A DNA stretch of 64,000 nt from Flavobacteriaceae bacterium PS02334 (GTDB taxonomy: Bacteria; Bacteroidota; Bacteroidia; Flavobacteriales; Flavobacteriaceae). The stretch spans positions 293,637 through 357,636 of the forward strand of contig JASCOH010000006.1 in NCBI GenBank assembly GCA_029959295.1, in the 5' to 3' direction. Every line of letters begins with the position of its first letter. The stretch's first letter is position 1. The notes below the pieces were generated by a model. It searched no databases and was not told the origin of the DNA. It saw only the letters and a list, made by a program, of their open reading frames with translations. Positions 7,938-14,817 of the stretch are shown in pieces. The position numbers and the translations under genes were made by a program.

Positions 7938-10193
7938 ATGAATAAACTCTTTCTGGGATCATTGCTTTTTCTTTCTGCAATTTCCTATTCCCAAGTCGAA
8001 AAAGGATCTTATGTTACCAATGAAAAAGGGCAGAAGATCAAATTAAATATCAAGGAAAATAACAAGTATGAGCTTATGGTTTTTTATGGCGATTACGAAG
8101 TAAAAAACGACACGCTGCATTTTAACAACAATAATTCAAGCGACTCAGAATTCGCTGTTTCTTTTTCGCCAGAAGCCAATCCTGCAAAAGGAAAGGTCAA
8201 AGTGAAATTATTTGGCGACTACATGTATTATTACACTGGGATTTACATAGGAACCCAAACAGGAAAAGCTGAGCCAACCTATAAAAGTTTCGCAGAATTT
8301 TTCTCAGGTGCAGAAGGAGAAGAAACAAAAGAGCTGGTTTTTGAAATCAACCGCGAGGAGTTTTTCTACTTGGCAAAAGAAGATTATGAAGGAAAAACAC
8401 AGATTTCTAAATTTACTTTGCCGCGCGACGCTAATGAAATCCAAATTGAATACAGCCCAAATTATTTAGGCAAAGTAAAATTGGTAGGCTATTTAAACGA
8501 TAAAAAACAGTTGGTTGTCAGCGAAAATGGCAAGTCAAATCCGTTGACTTTTATCATGGAAAGTGAAAAGCAAGAGAAAAAAACACCTTCCATAAAGCCG
8601 ATTGAAACCAAAACAGAAACCAATTGGACTTATCCGGGAAAAAGCGACAGATGGAGTATTTATCCTCAGTCAGTTGATTCTACTGTGGCCGTTTATGATT
8701 TCAAATTTAAAATTGAATCTGATTTGAGCAAAGCAATTGGAGCTACGAAAAACGACAAGACTAAATTTTTAGTGATCAATTATGATCCGGATAATAAAAA
8801 AGCTAAAGAAGAATTTAATACTTTTATTGAGAATCAGCAATACTCGATTGGTTCTTACAGTTCGTATACAGACAATATAGAATATGATAAATACAATTAT
8901 TATTTAGCGAATGCTAAAGACAAAACTTGGGCTTCGAAAAATAAAATTAAAGACAATCCTTCGATTGTTATTGTCGATGGAGAAGGTACTGTTTTAAGCC
9001 AGACGAAAGGCAATATTTCTAAAAATGCTTCCCTTTTTGAAGTTTATTACAGTTCGATCGACCCAGATTTAAAACGAACAAAGGCGCTTGTTGATTTGCA
9101 CAAGGCGCTAAATTCTAAATCAAAAGAATCTGAAATATTAAAAGCATTTGCTTCGCTTCCAGAAGATGGTTATTATGGTTCTGTTGCTGAAACAGTTACT
9201 GCTCAGCCTGTTGTTGAAGTTGCAGCGCCAGTTTCTGAAGATCAAACCGTTGAAACGGCGGCTTATGATATGGATTATTCTCCAAACGAAACTGTTTTCA
9301 CAAAACCAGTTTTCGACAAGAAGAAAATGCTTTCGGTTTGGGAAAGCATTGTGAAAAATCACGCAAAAGATACAAAACCTGATCTAGATTTTGTAAAAGT
9401 TGCTTTGGCGGAAATCAAAGGCATTGGCTTTTACAAGCATATTTTTAACGAGGGAAGAGTTTATGACGAAGCAAATTTTAAAGCGATTGATTATTTGTTA
9501 AAGCATTATAATGAAATTATTGTTGAGCAACAAAAATCGAAAGGGCAAGATGCAAATGTTGTTGATTATTATGGAGATTATCCTGCAACAATTGAAGCTG
9601 AGTTGCCAAGAGCAATTTCGAATCATATCACTGAATTTGGAGATCAAGCTTCTGATTCTTATAAAGCTAGAATTTTAGAAGTTTATAAAAAAGTACTTGA
9701 AAAACAGGCTGGAGATTACAAATCAAAAATCGATTATTTCAGACTGCTGAATTCTTATTCGACTTCAGAACAAAATTATGTGGCTGAATATGATGCTTTT
9801 TTCAACAGCATTTTTAAGGGAAATAATGACATTGAAATTTTAGATGGACTCTATGCTTCAAGAACCCAAAGCGGCCAAGAGTATGAAGAATGGACAATGT
9901 TTAAAAACTATTTTTCTAACGCGTCAAATGAAACGGCTTGGTTTGTGGTAGAGAAATCTAAGAATCCAGAATCAGTTAAAAAAGCCATCAAATGGTCGGA
10001 ATCGAGTTTGAGAATTGAGAAAAACAATCCTTATTATTTAGATACTTTAGCGCAACTTTATTACAAAAATGGAGAAAAACAAAAAGCAATTTCTACACAA
10101 GAACAAGCTTTGAAATTCTCTGAAACGATGGATGAGGAAACAAAAGCAGATTTAGAAACGGTACTCGAAAAAATGAAAAACGGGAGTTATTAA
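7938..10193 (+). CDS. Large secreted protein with a thioredoxin-like middle region and TPR-like tail
   Basis: 751 residues. A signal peptide covers residues 1-19 (SYSQ). The N-terminal ~200 residues form a beta-rich region of unknown type. Residues ~240-370 have the strand-helix layout of a thioredoxin fold (FLVINYDPDNKKAKEEF, later PSIVIVDGEGTVL) but lack a CXXC pair, so redox activity is unlikely. After a Glu/Ala/Val linker (~410-450) the C-terminal ~300 residues are helical and end in a TPR-like repeat (NPYYLDTLAQLYYKNGEKQK). I infer a periplasmic or surface scaffold role. It stands alone between a repeat element and a shared terminator. Confidence 0.7.
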   Translation: MNKLFLGSLLFLSAISYSQVEKGSYVTNEKGQKIKLNIKENNKYELMVFYGDYEVKNDTLHFNNNNSSDSEFAVSFSPEANPAKGKVKVKLFGDYMYYYTGIYIGTQTGKAEPTYKSFAEFFSGAEGEETKELVFEINREEFFYLAKEDYEGKTQISKFTLPRDANEIQIEYSPNYLGKVKLVGYLNDKKQLVVSENGKSNPLTFIMESEKQEKKTPSIKPIETKTETNWTYPGKSDRWSIYPQSVDSTVAVYDFKFKIESDLSKAIGATKNDKTKFLVINYDPDNKKAKEEFNTFIENQQYSIGSYSSYTDNIEYDKYNYYLANAKDKTWASKNKIKDNPSIVIVDGEGTVLSQTKGNISKNASLFEVYYSSIDPDLKRTKALVDLHKALNSKSKESEILKAFASLPEDGYYGSVAETVTAQPVVEVAAPVSEDQTVETAAYDMDYSPNETVFTKPVFDKKKMLSVWESIVKNHAKDTKPDLDFVKVALAEIKGIGFYKHIFNEGRVYDEANFKAIDYLLKHYNEIIVEQQKSKGQDANVVDYYGDYPATIEAELPRAISNHITEFGDQASDSYKARILEVYKKVLEKQAGDYKSKIDYFRLLNSYSTSEQNYVAEYDAFFNSIFKGNNDIEILDGLYASRTQSGQEYEEWTMFKNYFSNASNETAWFVVEKSKNPESVKKAIKWSESSLRIEKNNPYYLDTLAQLYYKNGEKQKAISTQEQALKFSETMDEETKADLETVLEKMKNGSY

Positions 10194-10207
10194 AACCTCA
10201 TAAAAAC

Positions 10208-10240
10208 AAAAAACCTTCAGCGTAAACTGAAGGTTTTTTT
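10208..10240. terminator. Bidirectional intrinsic terminator
   Basis: AAACCTTCAG / CTGAAGGTTT with a 6-nt loop (CGTAAA), A-rich on one side and seven T on the other. It lies between convergent genes and can serve both. Confidence 0.9.
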
Positions 10241-10261
10241 ATGTCTAAAACTATTTTGAAT

Positions 10262-11512
10262 TTAAATTCCGAAAGCCGTTTTTACTTTATCAACGAAGTC
10301 TAATTTCTCCCAAGTAAACAATTCAACAGTAACTGTTTTTTCTTCACCATTTGGAGTTCTGAATGTTTTTGTAACCGTTTCAGGCGTTCTTCCCATGTGT
10401 CCGTAAGCAGCAGTTTCGCTATAAATTGGGTTTCTTAGTTTCAATCTTTGTTCGATGAAATAAGGTCTCATGTCAAAAATTGTTTCTACTTTTTTACTGA
10501 TTTCTCCGTCAGTCAAATTTACTTTTGAAGTTCCATAAGTAACCACGTTTATTGAAGTTGGTTTTGCAACGCCAATAGCATAAGAAACTTGAACTAAAAC
10601 TTCATCAGCCAAACCAGCAGCAACCAAGTTTTTAGCAATATGTCGCGTTGCATAAGCCGCACTTCTGTCTACTTTACTTGGATCTTTACCAGAAAAAGCA
10701 CCACCACCGTGAGCTCCTTTTCCGCCATAGGTATCAACGATAATTTTTCTTCCTGTCAAGCCAGTGTCTCCGTGAGGCCCTCCAATTACGAATTTCCCAG
10801 TTGGATTAATGTGATACGTAATATCATCATTAAATAAATGAGCATATTGAGGGTATTTTGCTTTAATTCTAGGAATCAAAATAGCCACTAAATCAGCCTT
10901 GATTTTAGCTAACATTTCTGCTTCTGGAGCAAAATCATCATGTTGCGTTGAAATAACGATCGCATCAATTCGTTGTGGTTTGTTATCGTCAGAATACTCT
11001 AAAGTCACTTGCGATTTCGCATCTGGACGCAGATAAGTAATTTCAGAATTTTCTCTTCTCAAATTAGCCAATTCTCTCAATAAAGCGTGAGATAAATCAA
11101 GAGCCAAAGGCATATAATTTTCAGTTTCATTAGTTGCATAACCAAACATCATTCCTTGGTCGCCAGCACCTTGATCTTCTTTATTTGCCTTGTCAACACC
11201 TTGGTTGATGTCTTGAGATTGTTCGTGAATTGCAGATAAAACACCGCAAGAATTTGCCTCAAACATGTATTCGCTTTTTGTGTAACCAATTTTTTTGATC
11301 ACATCACGAGCGATTTGTTGAACGTCTAAATATGTTTTTGATTTTACTTCTCCAGCTAAAATAACCTGTCCTGTCGTTACCAAAGTTTCACAAGCCACTT
11401 TTGATTCAGCATCAAAAGCCAAGAAATTATCGATTAATGCATCAGAAATTTGGTCAGCAATTTTATCTGGATGCCCTTCGCTCACAGACTCTGACGTAAA
11501 TAAATAAGCCAT
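10262..11512 (-). CDS. metK: S-adenosylmethionine synthase
   Basis: 416 residues, close to the usual length. Makes SAM from methionine and ATP. The ATP/metal-binding start [11 protein letters not shown] (H14, D16), the [12 protein letters not shown] hexapeptide region and [19 protein letters not shown] are intact. It is transcribed away from the methionine-related genes at 11845 onward, from a good promoter at 11657-11686, leaving a long (~140 nt) 5' untranslated region with two predicted hairpins. It shares its terminator with the convergent gene at 7938. Confidence 0.97.
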   Translation of the reverse strand: MAYLFTSESVSEGHPDKIADQISDALIDNFLAFDAESKVACETLVTTGQVILAGEVKSKTYLDVQQIARDVIKKIGYTKSEYMFEANSCGVLSAIHEQSQDINQGVDKANKEDQGAGDQGMMFGYATNETENYMPLALDLSHALLRELANLRRENSEITYLRPDAKSQVTLEYSDDNKPQRIDAIVISTQHDDFAPEAEMLAKIKADLVAILIPRIKAKYPQYAHLFNDDITYHINPTGKFVIGGPHGDTGLTGRKIIVDTYGGKGAHGGGAFSGKDPSKVDRSAAYATRHIAKNLVAAGLADEVLVQVSYAIGVAKPTSINVVTYGTSKVNLTDGEISKKVETIFDMRPYFIEQRLKLRNPIYSETAAYGHMGRTPETVTKTFRTPNGEEKTVTVELFTWEKLDFVDKVKTAFGI

Positions 11513-11515
11513 AAA

Positions 11516-11650
11516 AATTTTATTTTTTTGGAATCAGAAAATTTGTCGGAAAGGCTAAAGGAGAGTTTTTCTGCTTTAGCATTTTTACGATACCGAATTT
11601 TTCCAGTATCAGAGGTTGCAATCAGTACAAATTTTTCCTCTTCTTGATTT
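11516..11650 (-). promoter_or_regulatory. Structured 5' leader of metK
   Basis: On the minus strand the ~140-nt untranslated leader can form two hairpins: GATACTG / CGGTATC (about 11588-11608) and GCTAAAG / CTTTAGC (about 11554-11580). It does not match the SAM-I or SAM-II consensus that I know. Structure in this position suggests regulation but no mechanism is evident. Confidence 0.35.
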
Positions 11651-11656
11651 CGACTG

Positions 11657-11686
11657 CAAATGTATGAAATGGAATTGACTTGCAAA
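11657..11686 (-). promoter_or_regulatory. metK promoter
   Basis: Minus strand: TTTG (11686-11683), 18-nt spacer, TACATTTG (11664-11657). Both boxes match the Bacteroidota primary-sigma consensus, giving a start near 11650. Confidence 0.7.
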
Positions 11687-11794
11687 TTATTCTTAACTTT
11701 TTTTTCTTCTGAATGTTAAAATCCAAAAAAGTAAATACGTAGTATTTAAATATATATACCAAGCTTTCGAAATGTTAAAGTTTATTTTTTTTCA

Positions 11795-11824
11795 TTGCAA
11801 ATCCAAAAATAGTTCTGAAGTTTG
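11795..11824 (+). promoter_or_regulatory. Promoter of the Met/Cys leader transcript
   Basis: TTG (11795-11797), 19-nt spacer, GAAGTTTG (11817-11824; one mismatch to TAnnTTTG). The inferred start near 11831 is about 14 nt before the first leader ORF. Confidence 0.5.
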
Positions 11825-11844
11825 CACCATCAAAAAGTAACAAA

Positions 11845-11919
11845 ATGAAAACTATTATTTGTCATATGTACTGTAAGATGTGGAAAACTTCCGCAGAGTG
11901 TACTGTTGCCAAATTTTAA
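11845..11919 (+). CDS. Leader peptide 1, Met/Cys-rich (24 aa)
   Basis: 24 codons plus stop. Residues 5-13 read ICHMYCKMW: within eight codons there are two Cys and two Met, with another Cys at position 19. Near its end (11892-11898) lies CGCAGAG, which copies the 3' arm of the terminator at 11942-11970 and can pair with its 5' arm. The layout is that of a ribosome-mediated attenuator: stalling at Cys or Met codons frees this segment to form an antiterminator. Too short for most gene finders. Confidence 0.65.
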   Translation: MKTIICHMYCKMWKTSAECTVAKF

Positions 11920-11941
11920 TTTTTTAAAATATAGCAAAAAG

Positions 11942-11970
11942 CCTCTGCCGAAACGCAGAGGTTTTTTTTT
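11942..11970 (+). terminator. Attenuator terminator 1
   Basis: Hairpin CCTCTGC / GCAGAGG (11942-11961, loop CGAAAC) followed by nine T. It lies 22 nt after the stop of leader peptide 1, with no gene before the next leader. Confidence 0.85.
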
Positions 11971-11997
11971 GGAAATAAATCAAGAATTAAAAATACC

Positions 11998-12069
11998 AGA
12001 ATTGAAATTCTCTATTAACTAACTCAAACCATTTCAATTCTCCTCCTCAAAATTAATTTTTTGAGGAGG
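11998..12069. repeat. Two adjacent perfect hairpins between the leaders
   Basis: Hairpin A: AGAATTGAAAT (11998-12008) with ATTTCAATTCT (12031-12041). Hairpin B: CCTCCTCAAAA (12042-12052) with TTTTGAGGAGG (12059-12069), 6-nt loop. Hairpin B would hide a GAGGAGG element 17 nt before leader 2; that distance is long for a normal ribosome site. Role unknown. Confidence 0.7.
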
Positions 12070-12086
12070 TTAAAAAAAGATAAAAG

Positions 12087-12173
12087 ATGAATACAACAAT
12101 GATGATTTGCTGTAAAAAACAAATGTGGATTTATTGCCACTTGAAACTCTATTGCCAAAAGAAAACGACTTAA
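12087..12173 (+). CDS. Leader peptide 2, Met/Cys-rich (28 aa)
   Basis: 28 codons plus stop. Residues 5-14 read MMICCKKQMW, followed by Cys at 17 and 23; four Cys and four Met in total including the start. Near the end of the ORF, CCAAAAG (12155-12161) copies the 3' arm of the following terminator and can pair with its 5' arm CTTTTGG. No promoter was found between terminator 1 and this ORF, so it is probably read only by polymerase that passed the first attenuator. Confidence 0.7.
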   Translation: MNTTMMICCKKQMWIYCHLKLYCQKKTT

Positions 12174-12194
12174 TCTCTGTTTATATTCATGTGT

Positions 12195-12231
12195 AAAGTC
12201 CTTTTGGTAAGCCAGCCAAAAGGACTTTTTT
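12195..12231 (+). terminator. Attenuator terminator 2, ahead of the OsmC-like gene
   Basis: Hairpin AAAGTCCTTTTGG / CCAAAAGGACTTT with loop TAAGCCAG and a T tract, 22 nt after leader 2 and 46 nt before the OsmC-like start. A terminator inside a 5' untranslated region points to attenuation. Confidence 0.88.
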
Positions 12232-12276
12232 ATTTTATCTCAATACTCAATACTAATACTTCAAATACTAAAAATT

Positions 12277-12699
12277 ATGAAAGCTATAAATGTCTTAGGA
12301 TACTCAAGAAACAACGAACAGTTCGTTGTAAAAACTCAAAATGCTGATGTGAGAATCAGCAACAACGCCAGATTTCCAGAACTTGAAGGGCCAAATCCTT
12401 TTGAATATATCCTTGCAGGATTAGCAGGATGCATTAATGCCGTGGGCCAAAATGTGGCAGCAGAATTAGGCATTAATTTAAAATCTTTACAAGTAGAAAT
12501 CACAGGAACTGTCAGCCAAGAAGAGAGAATCGGCTTCAACAAAATTGAAATCATATTGAAACCGAGTACTGATGTTTCTCTGAAAGTACTTCAAACATGG
12601 TTGAAATTGGTACAGCAAAAATGCCCCATTTATGACAATTTAGTCAATCCAACGCCAGTCGAATTGATTTTGTTCAAAGAATATAATTATGCTGCCTAA
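12277..12699 (+). CDS. OsmC-family protein
   Basis: 140 residues, the usual size. The family's two reactive cysteines appear as C52 (LAGLAGCINAVG) and C116 (VQQKCPIYDN), the second also in its typical CP context. OsmC/Ohr-fold proteins are thiol peroxidases or sulfur-handling enzymes; in Bacteroidota OsmC-like genes often sit in methionine or sulfur operons. Here the gene follows two Met/Cys leader-peptide attenuators and precedes the methionine synthase genes, so a sulfur-metabolism role is more likely than osmotic stress. The start ATG lies 46 nt after the attenuator T tract. Confidence 0.85.
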   Translation: MKAINVLGYSRNNEQFVVKTQNADVRISNNARFPELEGPNPFEYILAGLAGCINAVGQNVAAELGINLKSLQVEITGTVSQEERIGFNKIEIILKPSTDVSLKVLQTWLKLVQQKCPIYDNLVNPTPVELILFKEYNYAA

Positions 12700-12755
12700 A
12701 GCATAAATCACAATATTGTTTAGTTTGTTTTATTGTTTGTTTGTTGAAAAGACTG

Positions 12756-12797
12756 CTTTTGATCGCCAGTCAAAAGCAGTTCTTTTTTATTTAGGCA
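12756..12797 (+). terminator. Intrinsic terminator between the OsmC-like and HSD-like genes
   Basis: ACTGCTTTTGA / TCAAAAGCAGT with loop TCGCCAG and a T-rich tail; flanking GAAAAG can extend the stem with a bulge. Its sequence resembles attenuator terminator 2 (CTTTTG, CCAG loop, CAAAAG), suggesting common origin. No leader ORF precedes it. Confidence 0.85.
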
Positions 12798-12858
12798 ATA
12801 GAAATTAGCCAAGAGGCAAAAGCTAAAAATAAAAATCTGAGTTTAAAACCAAAAAATC

Positions 12859-13386
12859 ATGTCAGCAAAAAAAATAAATATCATCCTCTTCGGAATCGAA
12901 ACCGTCGGAAGTTCCTTGATAAACCAAGTGCTTTCCAACCAAAATTCCTTCCTTTCAACTAAAAATCTAGAAGTAAGACTTCCAATAATCACCAATTCGA
13001 CAGTCGCTTTTTTCGAAAAACCAACTGTAAAAAATTCTTGGGAAGCTAATTTCATAAAATTCGGAATTCCCTTCAAAGTTGAAGACATCATCAATTTCGT
13101 CCAAGAAAACGAACTCGAAAACCTAATCGCAATCGACACCACAGAAACCGCGGATTTGCTTGTGGAATATTTCGAATTGCTTCAAAATGATTTCGATATC
13201 ATCAGTATAAATCCAACAATAGAAACACTTCCGGCAGATTTCGACGCATCAATAAACGCCAACTTAAAGAAATTCGGAAAAGATTTTTTCTTCATAAATC
13301 CAATAAAAAAAGATTCCATCTCAGAAACTATTCTGAAAAAAATCATTCAAATCGCTGAAAAGCCAGAATTAAAAATAGCAATATAA
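12859..13386 (+). CDS. Homoserine-dehydrogenase-like N-domain protein, degenerate
   Basis: 175 residues that look like only the NAD(P)-binding half of a homoserine dehydrogenase (start KKINIILFGIETVGSS, then PIITNSTVAFFEK and ENLIAIDTTETADLL). The dinucleotide-binding glycine motif is G12-I-E-T-V-G17: the middle Gly is replaced by Glu. The region where the true enzyme has its catalytic Lys after the sixth strand reads INPTIETL, without that Lys, and the whole substrate domain is missing. It is unlikely to be an active dehydrogenase. It may be a decayed paralogue or a regulatory remnant kept in the methionine cluster. Confidence 0.55.
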   Translation: MSAKKINIILFGIETVGSSLINQVLSNQNSFLSTKNLEVRLPIITNSTVAFFEKPTVKNSWEANFIKFGIPFKVEDIINFVQENELENLIAIDTTETADLLVEYFELLQNDFDIISINPTIETLPADFDASINANLKKFGKDFFFINPIKKDSISETILKKIIQIAEKPELKIAI

Positions 13387-13398
13387 TTTTAAAAGCTA

Positions 13399-13429
13399 TT
13401 GCAAAACACAAACATATTGCATTACTTTG
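13399..13429 (+). promoter_or_regulatory. Promoter of the metH riboswitch transcript
   Basis: TTG (13399-13401), 20-nt spacer, TTACTTTG (13422-13429; one mismatch). Start expected near 13436, just upstream of the aptamer. Confidence 0.5.
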
Positions 13430-13452
13430 CAGTGTTCATAAACATATTGACA

Positions 13453-13551
13453 GTTATCACGAAAGGCAGAGGGAATAGACCCGATGAAGCCTTAGCAACC
13501 CTTTAACTTAAAGAAGGTGCTACATTCTATCCGCATTGCGGAAAAGATAAC
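13453..13551 (+). promoter_or_regulatory. SAM-I (S-box) riboswitch
   Basis: P1 is closed by GTTATC (13453-13458) and GATAAC (13546-13551). Between them are the conserved S-box blocks: AGAGGGA, GACCCGATGAAGCC, GCAACC and AAGGTGCTA, then an internal hairpin (TCCGCATTGCGGA). The aptamer binds SAM and should repress metH-metH-metF when SAM is high. The expression platform is not obvious: 240 nt, including a repeat element with a poly-U hairpin, separate it from metH. Confidence 0.93.
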
Positions 13552-13617
13552 AAGCGAATAAAACTCCGGTTTTTCCTCACTTTCCTGACAACATATCGAT
13601 ATTTATAATTTTTTTTA

Positions 13618-13725
13618 GAAGCGAATGGTCGTTGCTTTTTCAGCAATCCATTTTCCCGCTTTCCGCTGCAATAAAAAAAATTCTAAAGAAGAATTTTTTT
13701 TGATTTCCGCTGCAATCGGGGCTAT
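13618..13725. repeat. Intergenic repeat element (copy b) in the metH leader
   Basis: Framed by GAAGCGAATGGTCG on the left and CCGCTGCAATCGGGGCTA on the right; CCGCTTTCCGCTGCAAT is found inside. The cargo is a hairpin of AATTCT / AGAATT flanked by runs of A and T (about 13673-13701), which looks like a small intrinsic terminator. Related to the elements at 7677 and 63275. Confidence 0.65.
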
Positions 13726-13792
13726 CTGAGAAAAGGTATTGAACTTTTGGTTTCAACAGAACCATTGCGTAACAATTAGTACCGAAAAAAAA

Positions 13793-14791
13793 ATGTCAGA
13801 CATACACAAAGCCATCTCAGAAAGAATCCTAGTCCTCGACGGCGCGATGGGAACAATGCTCCAGCGATATAATTTCTCTGAAGAAGATTTCCGTGGTGAA
13901 AGATTCAAAGATTTTCCGCATCCGTTGAAAGGAAACAACGATTTATTGACGTTGACCCAACCGCAAGCTATCAAAGACGTACACCGCCAATATTTTGAAG
14001 CTGGTACCGACATCGTGGAAACTAACACGTTCTCAGGAACCACAATCGGAATGGCAGATTACCATCTCGAAGATTTGGTATATGAATTAAACTACGAATC
14101 CGCAAAATTAGCCAAAGAAGTTGCCGACGAATTCACAGCAAAAAATCCAGACAAGCCACGTTTCGTCGCAGGTTCCATCGGACCAACGAACAGAACGGCA
14201 AGCATGTCGCCAGATGTAAACGATCCCGGTTACCGAGCCGTGACTTTTGATGATTTAAGAATTGCTTACAAACAACAAGTAGAAGCTTTAATTGACGGCG
14301 GTTCCGATATTTTATTGGTAGAAACGATTTTTGACACATTAAACGCAAAAGCCGCATTGTTTGCCATCGAAGAAGTAAAAGAAGAAAGAAACTTAAATAT
14401 TCCAATTATGGTTTCTGGAACAATTACAGATGCTTCCGGCAGAACACTTTCAGGTCAAACCGTCGAAGCTTTCCTAATTTCCATTTCCCATATTCCATTA
14501 TTAAGCGTCGGATTTAATTGTGCTTTGGGAGCTGATCAATTGAAACCGTATTTGCAAAGACTTTCTCATAATACATCATTCAATATTTCGGCGCATCCAA
14601 ATGCTGGCTTGCCAAACGCTTTCGGACAATACGACCAAACTCCAGAAGAAATGCAGGTTTTAATTAGAGAATATCTCGAAGATAATTTGATTAATATAAT
14701 AGGAGGATGTTGCGGTACAAATCCAGAACACATTCGCCTAATCGCTGAAGTCGCAAAAGAATATACACCAAGAATCGTAGAACCAGTTTAA
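13793..14791 (+). CDS. metH: Methionine synthase, homocysteine-binding subunit (split MetH part 1)
   Basis: 332 residues from ATG 13793; the reading frame is open further upstream, but [20 protein letters not shown] is the usual family start. This is the homocysteine S-methyltransferase barrel alone: DGAMGTMLQ at the N-terminus and three zinc-binding Cys, one in GFNCALGA and two in [10 protein letters not shown]. In most bacteria this module is fused to the rest of MetH; here the rest is a separate gene 26 nt downstream, an arrangement common in Flavobacteriia. Under control of the SAM-I riboswitch. Confidence 0.95.
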   Translation: MSDIHKAISERILVLDGAMGTMLQRYNFSEEDFRGERFKDFPHPLKGNNDLLTLTQPQAIKDVHRQYFEAGTDIVETNTFSGTTIGMADYHLEDLVYELNYESAKLAKEVADEFTAKNPDKPRFVAGSIGPTNRTASMSPDVNDPGYRAVTFDDLRIAYKQQVEALIDGGSDILLVETIFDTLNAKAALFAIEEVKEERNLNIPIMVSGTITDASGRTLSGQTVEAFLISISHIPLLSVGFNCALGADQLKPYLQRLSHNTSFNISAHPNAGLPNAFGQYDQTPEEMQVLIREYLEDNLINIIGGCCGTNPEHIRLIAEVAKEYTPRIVEPV

Positions 14792-14817
14792 AAACCGTAG
14801 CAAAAGAAGAACACAAA

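Noticed and set aside
11482-11685. 67-codon minus-strand ORF upstream of metK
   Set aside because: It overlaps the metK start and covers the promoter and structured leader; no family character.
12756-12797. A fourth leader-peptide attenuator before the homoserine-dehydrogenase-like gene
   Set aside because: The terminator resembles attenuator 2, but no start codon or Met/Cys-rich ORF lies between the OsmC-like stop and the hairpin.
13739-13792. Upstream TTG start for metH part 1
   Set aside because: The extra 18 residues lie directly behind a repeat element and have no family similarity; ATG 13793 begins the normal N-terminus.
14133-14405. Long minus-strand ORFs inside metH and other highly expressed genes
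   Set aside because: Shadows of well-supported genes on the other strand, produced by codon bias.
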